Source: Clusia tigrina (taxonomy: Eukaryota; Arthropoda; Insecta; Diptera; Clusiidae). From it: a DNA stretch of 64,000 nucleotides. The translations under genes were made by a program, and so were the position numbers. Positions within the stretch are counted from its first letter, which is position 1; each line of letters starts with the position of its first letter. Below, in pieces: positions 45,031 to 55,415 of the stretch. The stretch covers positions 198,283,291-198,347,290 of the forward strand of contig OV050032.1 in assembly GCA_920105625.2 (NCBI GenBank), in the 5' to 3' direction. The notes beneath the pieces were generated by a model. That model was not told the origin of the DNA and ran no database searches. It worked only from the letters and a program-made list of their open reading frames with translations.

Positions 45031-46055
45031 CTATTCGCCCATCCCTTTGTCACAAATCATGAACACAATACTTATACAAAACTTATTTGTGCTTCAAAAG
45101 ATCGAAAAACACAAAAAGGGCTTCTAGATGCCCACCCCTGTGTCACAAATCATGAACACAATACGTATACAAACATTTTTTGTGTTTCAAAAGTTCGAAA
45201 AACACAAAAAGAGCTTGTAGTTGCCCACCCCTGTGTCACAAACAAATACTTATACAAACATTTTTTGTGTTTCAAAAGTTCGAAAAACACAAAAAGAACT
45301 TCTAGTTGGCCACCCCTGTATCACAAACAGTGCACACAATACTTATACAAACCTTATTTGTGTTTCAAAAGTTCGAAAAACACAAAAAGAGCTTGTAGTT
45401 GCCCACCCCTGTGTCACAAATCATGAACACAATACTTATACAAACATTATTTGTGTTTCAAAAGATCGAAAAACACAAAAAGGGCTTCTAGATGCCCACC
45501 CCTGTGTCACAAATCATGAACACAATACGTATACAAACATTTTTTGTGCTTCAAAAGATCGAAAAACACAAAAAGGGCTTCTAGTTGCCCACCCCTGTGT
45601 CACAAATCATGAACACAATACGTATACAAACATTATTTGTGCTTCAAAAGATCGAAAAACACAAAAAGGGCTTCTAGTTGCCCACCCCTGTGTCACAAAT
45701 CATAAACACAATACGTATACAAACATTTTTTGTGTTTCAAAAGTTCGAAAAACACAAAAAGAGCTTGTAGATGCCAACCCCTGTGTCACAAACAAATACT
45801 TATACAAACATTTTTTGTGTTTCAAAAGTTCGAAAAACACAAAAGGAACTTCTAGTTGGCCACCCCTGTATCACAAACAGTGCACACAATACTTAAACAA
45901 ACCTTATTTGTGCTTCAAAAGATCGAAAAACACAAAAAGGGCTTCTAGTTGCCCACCCCTGTATTAGAAACAATGCACACAATACTTACACACATTTTAC
46001 TCGTGTTTCAAAGGATCGAAAAACACAAAAAGAGCTTCTAGTTGCCCATCTCTGG
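45031..46055. repeat. 93-bp tandem array, about 11 copies
   Basis: The unit contains TTGCCCACCCCTGTGTCACA, ATGAACACAATAC and GAAAAACACAAAAAG. Some units lack about 15 bp. TTTGTGTTTC and GAAAAACACAAA make a hairpin in each unit. A block of three to four variant units (about 45150-45380) recurs at about 45690-45910. 93 is a multiple of three, so + frames of 154 and 248 codons stay open. In reverse, each unit begins CAGGGGTGGGCAACTAGAAG, like a hAT terminus. Confidence 0.95.
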
Positions 46056-46734
46056 TCCAAAAATACTATCTTTGTTCTGTATTGATCGTAAAATGCACAG
46101 GAACTTCCTCACTCCTCACTACAAGTGTTCAAAAGTTTAACTTTATAACCCCTTTATATGTGATTTTTTAACTCTATAAAAGTATTAACGATATAAATTG
46201 TCTGTATACGACCGAGACCTCGGCTTTGTATACGAGTACTTGTCCTCAATCACGAGCAAATATTGACTTCATACCACGAGTGAGTTCCACTGGTGCTGAT
46301 TGAACTTATAATCTGAGTAGTTGCTAGTAATCCAGATCGACGACGGACAACAAGTTTTGACCCTCAACAAAAAATAAAGTACAACAATATCGTTCGTAAG
46401 AAAAGGATCATCAGGCGATCATCAAACGAGTCACGTCAAAGGAAAATCAAGTAGCCAACAAAGCATCCATTGATACCACTGAGAAAGCAATCAATGATTC
46501 GTCATTGTTCCATATTAAAAATGTTTAGAATCCGCCCGCTTCCGAAGTGGGGAACACTGAAACCGTGGAAAGAGGAGACACAAATATTGACTTTTTGTGG
46601 ACAATTTTGTGAGGAATTCGCGATGAACAGAATTTACCCCCTGAAATATTCTGTTCATGGAGAAGAACCTGAAGTGTTTTGAAATGGAAGCTTGCTATGA
46701 TTTGCTTGCCTAGATTTGCCTATTCTACATACTA
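46056..46734. other. Unique DNA, possibly the eroded 5' part of the next element
   Basis: AT-rich to 46440, then a frame at 46470-46682 without a recognised domain. Confidence 0.35.
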
Positions 46735-48061
46735 TAGGAGAAGAGGTCGGATAGTGACACTAGCTGGGTCGGAAAGTGTCTCTAGCAGGGTATGGCTGCG
46801 AGAAGACCCAGGTGCTATATTATTAGGTCAGAGAAAGTCTCTTTATTGTAGTCATTGGAAACAGAGAAGAGGATTCAGTGTTCTCTCAGGTAAATATGCT
46901 GCCACCCTTAGATCTCTTCTGCAAATATTTAGCGGCATGTTCCGCCATTCGGCACAAGGCGAGCCCACAATGGAAAGCGGTCCCGTATGGACATGAGACA
47001 ATACTAGAATCCTATACGGACATACCCAGTGATTTTGCTTACTTGTCTTCTTTTCTTCGTTTCGAAAGGAATTTTTTGGTAAAGATTCCTTCTGGGCAGG
47101 ACCAGCTCGAGTGGGATCCATCACCAGATACTCCCATCAAGATATACACAGACGTATCCAAAATGGATACCGGTGTAGGATCAGGGATTTGTTGCGAAAC
47201 ACCCTCAATCAGTGAATCCATCAAACTAATGGATCACTGCAGTGTTTTTTAAGCGGAAATAACCGGTTTTCACAAATCCTTCAGTTGGTTGAGGATAAAC
47301 GAGGTAAGCGGTAAAGATATCTGCATTTTACGAGACAGTCAAGCTGCACTAAGGGCTTGGGATGCATACCAAATAACATCAAGGAGTATCTTAGACTGTT
47401 GCCGATCTCTTAATGAGATGACTAAACAATTCCATATCCATTTATGCTGGGTCCAGGTCATAGGGGTGTGCCTGGTCATAGGGATGGTCCAGGGAATAAC
47501 TGCAAGGCTGGTCAACTTGCGAGAGACGGCTCTGGTATGCCAAATATTAGTGGGCATATGGGTACACCTCTCGCAGCTTATAAGCTTCTCATAATGGAGA
47601 CACTGATTAGCCCGACTAATCAAAGGTTGATCTGTGACCAATACCTGCGAAATCGCCAGGTAAATATGACTGAGGCTCAATCTACGAGTATCCAAGTATA
47701 TCACTAGACTCAATAGATCACAAATTAGGACTTTGATATCAGCCCTCACGGGACATTGTCTAATAAAGAATATCATTAGACTCAATAGACTGCAAATTAG
47801 GACTGCAAAAGGAGCCCTTACGGGATACTGTCTAATAGGAATGCAAGAAGAATGGGAGTTTATACTCCAAAAGAATGGGGAAATCGGTAGAGACTGCCCT
47901 ACACAACCTTATTTTCACTGCAGGAGGTTAATTGCATAAGTAGGAATTCACTCTGGCTGCCATTTGGGATACTGATGGGGAAAAGCTCTAGGGATTTCAG
48001 AAGAAACGACATATTTGTGCCACTACCTGCCAAATCGCCAGGCAAACATGGTCAAGGCTAC
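46735..48061 (+). pseudogene. LOA-type ORF2, RNase H to pre-finger region (left half)
   Basis: The + strand at about 46890-47250 reads LDLFCKYLAACSAIRHKASP, then IKIYTDVSKMDTGVGSG, the first RNase H strand with TD retained and G-to-V changed in 'TDGSK'. Next come ICILRDSQAALRAW (catalytic Asp in 'DSQAA') and, after a frameshift near 47455, a GHR...KAGQLAR block. From 47696 a 73-bp repeat begins. The copy is cut by a probable LTR at 48062 and resumes at 49126. It is dead but relatively well preserved. Confidence 0.75.
47696..47845. repeat. 73-bp tandem repeat in LOA-type ORF2, left part
   Basis: Two copies contain CATTAGACTCAATAGACTGC and GGGACATTGTCTAATA. They encode the RLNRLQIRT...TGHCLI block. 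Three more copies lie beyond the LTR at 49135-49350, so the array existed before the LTR insertion. Confidence 0.85.
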
Positions 48062-49114
48062 TGTAACGACTCTTTTTTTATAGCTGGGGTAAAACTCAGC
48101 GGTTCCAGAGGTCGTGTACAGAAAAATATCAAAAGTCCTGCGAGTTATATTAATAATAGCGTATTTATTTAATAAAATGATTGTGAACTCTTGCTCGAAA
48201 CAATTCTATTTCCTTAACTCTATGTTTGTATAAATAACTTGTTTAATGTATACTTGTTTTCCTGTCTCTACGTCCCGGTAAGTATGTGTCTCTGTGACTC
48301 AGTGGGAGAACGATTAAAAACCAGAAGTTCTCACTGAGTCCCTATGGTCTCTGTATGACTTAGTGGGAAAACGATTAAAGAACCAGATGTTCCCCCTAAG
48401 TCCCTAAGTCTCGGTTGCGTATGTGTCTCAGTGATTCAGTGGGAGAACGATTAAAAACCAGAGGCTCTCACTGAATCCCTGTAGTCTCTGTCTGTGTATG
48501 GCTTAGCGAGAAAACGATTAAAACCCAGATGTTCTCGCTAAGCTTTTTGTGTTCGTATTGTTCTTGGTATGGCGTAGAGCTGTTGCTAGTCAGGATGCTG
48601 GTGTTCGACGAATAGACTTACTGCCTGATCTACGTGGTTTATATAGTCCCAGGTCGCAGCGGCTGACACATGTTGTTATTGGCAGGCCACCGTTGTGTGA
48701 CTTTACTTCCGTTGGCCAGTAGTCGATTGTTGTTGTTGTGTCAGGCTTGTTGTTGTTGCAGTCAGGCTTGTTGGTGTTGTAGTCTTTTGCCCTTGGGCCA
48801 CCTTCCACTTCTGGCGGTCAGCCACCTCACTCAAACGGTCCCTGGTTAGCCTGCAGTATTGTTGCCTGCCAGCAGCGCTGTCCGGAATCCTGTAGTGTTG
48901 TTGTTGTTAAATATTTAATTTAATTGACAACCAGCATTTCGTTTGTATTTCTCCTTCTGCTTGCTGGTCGTCGGCGTGGTGGTTGTTCTGTCGTTGTCCC
49001 TCTTGTGCTTCGCTCTCGTTTCTTCGTGTTGTTGGTGTAAGATTTCCGAGCGAGCGCACTCGGCAAATTCCACCGCTGAGTTTTACCCCAGCTATAAAAA
49101 AAAGAGTCGTTACA
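48062..49114 (+). mobile_element. Probable LTR with primer-binding-site remnant
   Basis: The element starts TGTAACGACTC and ends GAGTCGTTACA. About 43 bp at each end are inverted copies (through GGGGTAAAACTCAGCGGT), differing by one T in a run. Directly after the end, at 49116, comes TGGCGCCC, the usual start of a tRNA-Lys primer-binding site. TG...CA ends plus this site support an LTR of 1053 bp oriented +. The long inverted ends would also fit a DNA transposon. It splits the LOA-type element, and no target duplication was found, perhaps because the other LTR and the interior are lost. Similar left-end sequence occurs inverted at 56346-56397. Confidence 0.6.
48296..48543 (+). other. Four tandem stem-loops with compensatory changes
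   Basis: Stem-loops lie at 48296-48340, 48357-48402, 48433-48477 and 48500-48543. Their left arms begin GACTCAGTG, GACTTAGTG, GATTCAGTG and GGCTTAGCG, and their right arms end CACTGAGTC, CCCTAAGTC, CACTGAATC and CGCTAAGC. The arms change together (C-G to T-A) at several positions, while the loop ACGATTAAARACCAGA is nearly constant. Spacers contain AGTCTCTGT-like sequence. They lie within the probable LTR. The likely role is an RNA element in the LTR transcript or a protein-binding DNA structure; this is inference. Confidence 0.8.
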
Positions 49115-49645
49115 GTGGCGCCCTGTCTATCCTAGAATATCATTAGACTCAATAGATTAGAAATTAGGACTCAAGTAGGAGCCCTCAAGGGACATTGTCT
49201 AATAAAGAATATCATTGGACACCAATAGACTACAAATTAGGACTCTAATAGGAGTCCTCACGGGACATTGTCTAATAAAGAATATCATTAGACTCAATAG
49301 ACTACAAATTAGGGCTCAAATAGGAGCCTTCACGGGACATTGTCTAATAGGAAATCACGCAAGAAAAATGAGAGTTTATACGCATGATTTCTGTCGCAGC
49401 TGCAGGAACGAGGAGGAACTGGGAAGGGTCCAGCATATCTTCTGTACATGCCCGGCTAACGTTACTAAGACCCCACTTCTTAACAAGTGTAAATAATCAG
49501 GTGCTAATAACCTTCTACGCTTTACTAAAAGCTCAGGTTGGTGCAATCTGGAGAGGGAAGCGTAGCCATGCCCCGCACACGTGGCTCACAACGGACCCAA
49601 CTGGTGGTCTCAGTAAGTCATTGCTTTCTAGTTGATCCGCTTAAT
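49115..49645 (+). pseudogene. LOA-type ORF2 C-terminus (right half) and 3' end
   Basis: After the primer-site remnant the LOA reading resumes. Three 73-bp repeats (49135, 49208, 49281) precede RKMRVYTHDFCRSCRNEEEL and QHIFCTCPA, the C-terminal finger (CxxC...H...CxC). The order continues the copy at 46735-48061. An ACCTACCTATCTC tail near 49650 marks the 3' end. Confidence 0.7.
49135..49350. repeat. 73-bp tandem repeat in LOA-type ORF2, right part
   Basis: Three copies of AATATCATTAGACTCAATAG plus GGGACATTGTCTAATAAAG lie at 73-bp spacing. 73 is not a multiple of three, so each copy shifts the frame. Confidence 0.9.
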
Positions 49646-49739
49646 ATTTACCTACCTATCTCAGGTAACTATTAACCGAGAGGTGTGTTATTATTATTTG
49701 CCGCAATCCAGAGATCGAATTACTTACTTATTTTCGTGG

Positions 49740-50030
49740 CCTAATCACAGAAACTGCGAAACAACCCGCTATCTGGTTACGGCCGAACTGAGGTCGCCAG
49801 GCACCTCTGCTTTGCGGGCGTCTTCTCCAATCCGTTATACCAATCGTGGTTAGGGTTTCCTCGACTTGGTCCTTCTATCGTAGGCATGGTCGGCCTCTAC
49901 GTCGTTGTCTAGCAGCTGCCGCTCGAACATCTTTTTGGCTGGAGCTTCTGCGTCCATACCCACGATACGTCGAAGCCAGCGCAGCTCAGTATCGAGCCGG
50001 TCAAGCCAAAGAATGACGTACCCTATACGC
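49740..50030 (-). pseudogene. C-terminal fragment of another non-LTR element
   Basis: On the - strand TELRWLRRIVGMDAEAPAKK leads, after a frame change, to RQRRRGRPCLR and TTIGITDWRRRPQSRGAW. This is the common ORF2 end 'LRWLGHV.RMDxxxxxKK...GRPxxRW...xWRxxAQxRxxW' of RTE-like and related non-LTR elements. Its right side runs into a large palindrome. Confidence 0.65.
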
Positions 50031-50100
50031 ATGGCATATAATATTGTCTATAGATATTATATGCCATGTGGATAGGGTGCATCATTCTTTGGCTTGACCG
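49998..50100. repeat. 103-bp near-perfect palindrome
   Basis: CGGTCAAGCCAAAGAATGA and GGCATATAATAT on the left match TCATTCTTTGGCTTGACCG and ATATTATATGCC on the right with few mismatches. The spacer is about 9 bases. The outer arm is the end of the retroelement reading, so it looks like an inverted duplication of that end, or a foldback element. Confidence 0.9.
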
Positions 50101-50644
50101 ACTGTGACTTCCTGACTACTTTTAAGTTCCTCCTTGCTTGATATTGCGACAAATGAGTATGAAATGAATATGAGGAACATCTGTAATTAGAGATGTGCGT
50201 GGAATTTACTCTCTGCCCGCACAATAATTCCATTTCATTTGTTAATAAATGTCATTGTCGGAGAATATCGCTTCCACAATTTTATGACCGGACATGCAAC
50301 GTCATTTAATTACAGTGCTGCACTCTGTTTGCTTCCTGGCTGCAATAGATGAGTATGTCAAAAAACGTTAACGTGCCATCCCACGTACAATTTTGAGCAA
50401 TGTGTTTATTGATTGACTCTGATCGCCACACAACCTACTTCCAAAGTCGTTTAACTGCACTTTCAATCATCGGCATTTCATTTGCTGCTAATTACTAACA
50501 TTCAGTCACAACTTGTCATGCTGCAAATGAGTTAATCAAGTGATTATATATCTCCAGGCAATGTTCATTGACTACGAGTGTTGCTTGGCCTTAGCATTAA
50601 ATATGCTTTGAAAGCAACGCAATTCATTGAAAAGTGTCGGCAAT
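50101..50644. other. Single-copy island
   Basis: About 540 bases of complex AT-rich DNA with no gene, array or element. Confidence 0.4.
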
Positions 50645-52300
50645 AAAATAGTACAGGTCTGATTTAAGACTTTGGCCAGAGTGGAGCACCTCATAGTAGA
50701 TCATTCCGCGGCAATCCCACCAAACACACATCAAACCCTTCCCGGCATGACGAATCGTGACTTGGCCACTGTTTGCGACAGCTTACCGCGATTAGACCAC
50801 GACTGTGATTGCTTGACGTTGCCGTAAGTGACCCACTTTTCATCATTATCACCCACTTTTCATCATCATCATCACCCACTTTTCTTCATCATCACCCACT
50901 TTTAATCATCATCATCACCCACTTTTCTTCATCATCACCCACTTTTCATCATCATCTTCACCCACTTTTCTTCATCATCACCCACTTTTCTTCATCATCA
51001 TGACCCACTTTTTATCATCATAACCGACTTTTCATCATCATCATCACCCACTTTGCATCATCATCACCCACTTTTCTTCATCATCACCCACTTTTTATTA
51101 TCATTACCCACTTTTCATCATCATCACCCACTTTTCATCATCATCACCCACTTTTCATCATCATCACCCACTTTTAATTATCATTACCCACTTTTCATCA
51201 TCATCACCCACTTTTCATCATCACCACCCAATTTTCATCATCACCACCCACTTTTCTTCATCATCACCCACTTTTCATCATCATCACCCACTTTTCATCA
51301 TCATCACCCACTTTTTATTATCATTACCCACTTTTCATCATCATCACCCACTTTTCATCATCACCACCCACTTTTCTTCATCATCACCCACTTTTCATCA
51401 TCATCACCCACTTATTATTATCCTACCCACTTTTCATCATCATCACCCACTTTTCATCATCACCACCCAATTTTCATCATCACCACCCACTTTTCTTCAT
51501 CATCACCCACTTTTCATCATCCTCACCCACTTTTCATCATCATCACCCACTTTTTATTATCATTACCCACTTTTCATCATCATCACCCACTTTTCATCAT
51601 CACCACCCACTTTTCTTCATCATCACCCACTTTTCATCATCATCACCCACTTTTCATCATCATCACCCACTTTTCATCACCAGTTACCATCCGCTTCAGA
51701 AATGAGTCGACTTCGATTCTCTGATGGAAATTTGGTCCAAGAGGTTTTTTTCCGTTCACTCGCGTGGCACCCATACAATGAGCTTCTTTCTATATCCAAA
51801 CTCATGCAAGTGATTCCAAACTGGCTCCTGGGCAATCGAAACAGTGCTTACAGGAGGGTCGGACTCGACGGTTTCGATGATTTTATCCAGATTTTCGACC
51901 ACTGGCATTCCAGAGCGTGGTGCATCTTTGACTTCAAAGTCACCGGAACGGAATCAAGGAAACCAAAGCGATGAAAGCATGATTTGCTGTTACAGTATCA
52001 GGAACACTAATCACATTCTCAGCAGCCTGCCTAGCGTTTTCGCCTTTATCGAAAAACCACTCTAAAGTATGACATATTTTCTCTTTGGTGGCGTCCATTT
52101 TTGATGCGCGCTCACACAAAACTGAGTCAAAAAACCACAAAACCAGCTGTGAAGTTCTTTTAGTACGAAATCTCATCTTTCTAACGCCATCTAGCGTAAC
52201 CCAATCGCACTTATACAACGCGAGATACATATTAGGAACACCATCTATTGGAAAAATAGTGGATTTCTTTTTATTACACCGAACCTACCCCCCAATAGGA
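50645..52300 (-). pseudogene. Mariner transposase 2, split by a satellite
   Basis: The ATG is at 52098. The N-terminus reads KEKICHTLEWFFDKGENARQ, then PDTVTANHA. After a deletion, VKDAPRSGMPVVENLDKIIE, WNHL and VDSFLKRMVTGDEKWV follow, with the first catalytic Asp in GDE. The reading then enters the 20-bp array and re-emerges at about 50835 as EKWVTYGNVKQSQSWSNRGK, then CVWWDCRGMIYYEVLHSGQS. The C-terminal third with the other two catalytic Asp residues is missing. AGGTTCGGTGTAAT near 52285 may be the terminal repeat. Dead. Confidence 0.8.
50829..51683. repeat. 20-bp satellite born inside the mariner catalytic motif
   Basis: About 42 copies of a unit like ATCATCATCACCCACTTTTC are present. 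The reverse complement, GATGAAAAGTGGGTGATGAT, is the DEKWV codons of mariner, and both array ends join transposase sequence at that motif. Variants TTATTATCATTACCC and CATCACCACCC recur every about 220-240 bp, so multi-unit blocks were copied. A + strand frame of 223 codons (HHHHPLFIITHF-like) is a by-product. Confidence 0.95.
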
Positions 52301-52864
52301 AAGTTCCACGATGTGTGTTGTCCCCTATTGGGAAACCTTTTTCGAGAATTATACTCTAAAACTTGATCAGCACGACTTCTATCTTCACAGTTGTGGGTAG
52401 TCTAATTAATCATAACTTGACTGCCATTGCACAATGAGAATTACAACTGCACAATCGCTTTTGTTTATCACTTGTTTCCTATAAAATATGGAGAAATATT
52501 AATTAAACATTTTCATGCATTCGAAATGAACTTGTTCGGTTGTTCGTTCACTCACAGCTTCTTCCGTGCAGCGGTACGCCCATAATTTAAAAATAGTTGC
52601 ATTCAATTAAACTCGTATTAAGTTTAATTCTATTTGAATTACTAATCACGGCGGCACGAAGAAACATTTGTCAGAAGCGCTCATTGAGAATTGCAACAAA
52701 AACAAACACAAAAACAAAAACAAACACAAAAAATTGCGGAAATAGAAACAAATTTCCGTATTTACAACAAATAGAAAAAATAAACCAAAAAAATTATTAA
52801 ACAAATTAACAAAAATTTTAAAAAACAAAACAAACAACAAACGGATCTGTCTGCGGTTAAGAAG
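52301..52864. other. Single-copy DNA with A/CAAA-rich stretch
   Basis: 52675-52840 is rich in AACAAAAACAAACACAAAAA, which resembles insect 5' UTR or simple sequence. No gene is supported. Confidence 0.4.
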
Positions 52865-55415
52865 ATAGTACACTGCGGCCAGGATATGCGATTGCCGAAA
52901 GAGAACATCTCCAAGCTGCTAGGAATACCCTCAAAACTGCCAATCGCACTAGCAAGGAGAAGAAATGGGACCCCTTCGAAACGACATAAACAAGGACCCA
53001 TGGGGACTGGGATATAAAGTCGCAATGAAAAAGCTTGGAGCGAGAGCATCGGTACCCCAACTAGAAGACCATGCTATGGAAAACATAGTAAACGCTCTGT
53101 ACCCTATGCATGCCTGAAGAGAAGACTCAGAATTGCTGGTCAAGGAAGTCCCACCTCCTGTCACGGAAGAGGAACTTAAAGCAGCCCTATACATGCGTAA
53201 GAGAAGAATCGGAAGTGCTGGTCAAGGAAGTGCCAACTCCTTTCACGGAAGAAGAACTTAAAGCAGCCCTATACATGCCTGAAGAGAAGACTCAGAAATT
53301 CTGGTCAAGGAAGTCCCACCTCCTGTCACGGAAGATTAACTTAAAGCAGACCTATACATGCCTTAAGAGAAGATTCGGAAGTACGGGTCAAGGAAGTGCC
53401 AACTCCTTTCACGGAAGATGAACTTAAAGCAGCCCTATACATGCCTTAAGAGAAGATTCGGAAGTACGGGTCAAGGAAGTGCCAACTCCTTTCACGGAAG
53501 AAGAACTTAAAGCAGCCCTATACATGCCTAAGAGAAGAATCGGAAGTGCTGGTCAAGGAAGTGCCAACTCCTGTCACGGAAGATGAACTTAAAGCAGCCC
53601 TATACATGCCTTAAGAGAAGACTCAGAATTGCTGGTCAAGGAAGTCCCACCTCCTGTCACGGAAGAGGAACTTAAAGCAGCACTATACAAGCCTGAAGAG
53701 AAGACTCAGAATTGCTGGTCAAGGAAATCCCACCTCCTGTCACGGAAGATGAACTTAAAGCAGCCCTATACATGCCTTAAGAGAAGACTCAGAATTGCTG
53801 GTCAAGGAAGTCCCACCTCCTGTCACGGAAGAGGAACTTAAAGCAGCCCTATACATGCCTAAGAGAAGAATCGGAAGTGCTGGTCAAGGAAGTGCCAACT
53901 CCTGTCACGGAAGATGAACTTAAAGCAGCCACCATCACCTTACAAAAACCAAAGCACCGGGTATCGCCGGTATTCCAGCAGCAGTCCTAAAAATAGTATC
54001 AAATGGCCACACCCAAGTACTTCTCGCTAGGTACAACGCACGCCTGACAGAAAGAATATTATTCCCAGACGTATGGAAAAGACTCATGCTCATCAGTACG
54101 GGAAAAGGAAACTCCGAATCACCGTCCGCATATCGACCACTGTGTATGCTAGACACCGCGGGCAAAATTTTGGAGCGACTACTCAATCCAGCAGACATTG
54201 AAAACGCTGGGGGATTATCCACCCGACAACACGGGTTTCGGCCAGGAAAGTACACAATTGGCACCGTAGAAGATGTCATAGAAAGTGTGCTAGCGGCACA
54301 GCAAGGAAATCACTACTCCAGGTGAGTGGTACTCCTTGTTACATCAGACGTCAGAAACGCTGTCAACAGCGCTAGGGGGGTGGACCTCATCTAGACACTC
54401 GCACATCACTTTGAGATACCAGCTTATCTGAAGACGATAATCCGAAGCTGCCTTAAACATCGAATGTTGATATATGAGACCAACAATGGCACCCGAAGCA
54501 AAACCATCATGTCAGGGGCAGCGTAAGAGGCCATCCTCGGACCGCACCTTTGGAATATAAGCTACGACGGCATTTTGCTCATGGAGATGCCAGATGGCAC
54601 TCATCTAGTCGAATAGGCAGACGCCATTGCGGCTGTCATCACCGCACGCGACTCGGAAGACGCCCAAAGAAAGCTGAACCAGGTCATGATCAGAACGCAG
54701 AGGTGGCCTCGATTCACACGCGATTTGAAGTTGGCCACGGAAAAGACGGAACTGCTATTCCTCACGAGGAAGCACGTTCCAAACGAAATTGACTTGAGAG
54801 TTGGCTCCGAGACCATCAGGACACAAAAGGTATTAAAGTAACTGGGAATTCAGCTTGACTCCAAGCTCACCGACTGGGCGCAAATGCAAGATGCAGCGGC
54901 TAAGGCAGCTCGGGTAACGGCTCCGCTCACCAGACTAATGGCAAACATCGGAGGCCGACATCTCGCAAGGGGAAGCTGCTGATGACGACAACGCACTTCT
55001 GCGGTATGGTAGCGAATTGTGGGCCGACAAGCTGAAGGTGCACGCCCGAAGAAAAGTTTTATCCTCCGTGCAACGAACCGCAGCGCTGCGAGTAGCTTCA
55101 GCGTACCGTATTGTGGCGGAGCCGGCAATTCTGGTATTTAGGGGTCCCTACCGATCTCTTGGCCCTCGAACGAAAATACCTACGAGACGTCAAGATGGGT
55201 AAAAATACCAGAGTAACCGCTCAGGATATAAAGCAACAAACCGTGCTGTAGTGGCACGAACGATGGACCGCCGAGAGTCGCGGAAGATGGACAGCGAGAC
55301 TCATACCCGATATAGCGAGCTGGATGGGAGGAACAGCCGTAACCGTCAAATTCTACCTCAAGTTACTGTCTGGCCATGGATACTGCTGAAAGTATCTACA
55401 CCGAATCGGAAAAAT
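52865..55415 (+). pseudogene. R1-clade non-LTR retrotransposon ORF2 (degenerate)
   Basis: NDINKDPWGLGYKVAMKKLG at about 52980-53040 is a hallmark of R1-clade ORF2. After an 83-bp array, APGIAGIPAAVLKI, SAYRPLCMLDTAGKILERLL, QHGFRPGKYTIGTVEDV and SGAA*EAILGP give RT fingers and palm in order. The catalytic 'YADD' reads ADA (about 54610-54625), so Asp is lost. A thumb and a C-terminal block with IDLLALERKYLRDVK, RGRWTARLIPDI and LLSGHGYC*KYLHRIGK follow, matching R1 ends. Many stops and shifts are present. R1 elements usually target 28S rDNA; this copy lies elsewhere. Confidence 0.8.
53105..53935. repeat. 83-bp array grown from the R1 ORF2
   Basis: About ten copies contain CTGGTCAAGGAAGTCCCACC and GAACTTAAAGCAGCCCTATA. 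In the correct frame the unit reads ELLVKEVPPPVTEEELKAAL, the R1 segment just before the RT core. Two variants (GAATTGCTGG/CCACCTCC and GAAGTGCTGG/CAACTCC) alternate. Copy length 83 or 82 shifts the frame each time. Confidence 0.95.

Noticed and set aside
44962..45967. Frames of 154 and 248 codons
   Set aside because: Explained by the 93-bp unit; different units break and restore the frame by deletion.
48062..49114. DNA transposon instead of an LTR
   Set aside because: Long inverted ends would fit, but there is no target duplication and a tRNA-Lys-type primer site directly follows the right end. Kept as an alternative.
51053..51724. 223-codon His/Ser-rich + frame
   Set aside because: It is the antisense of the mariner-derived satellite.
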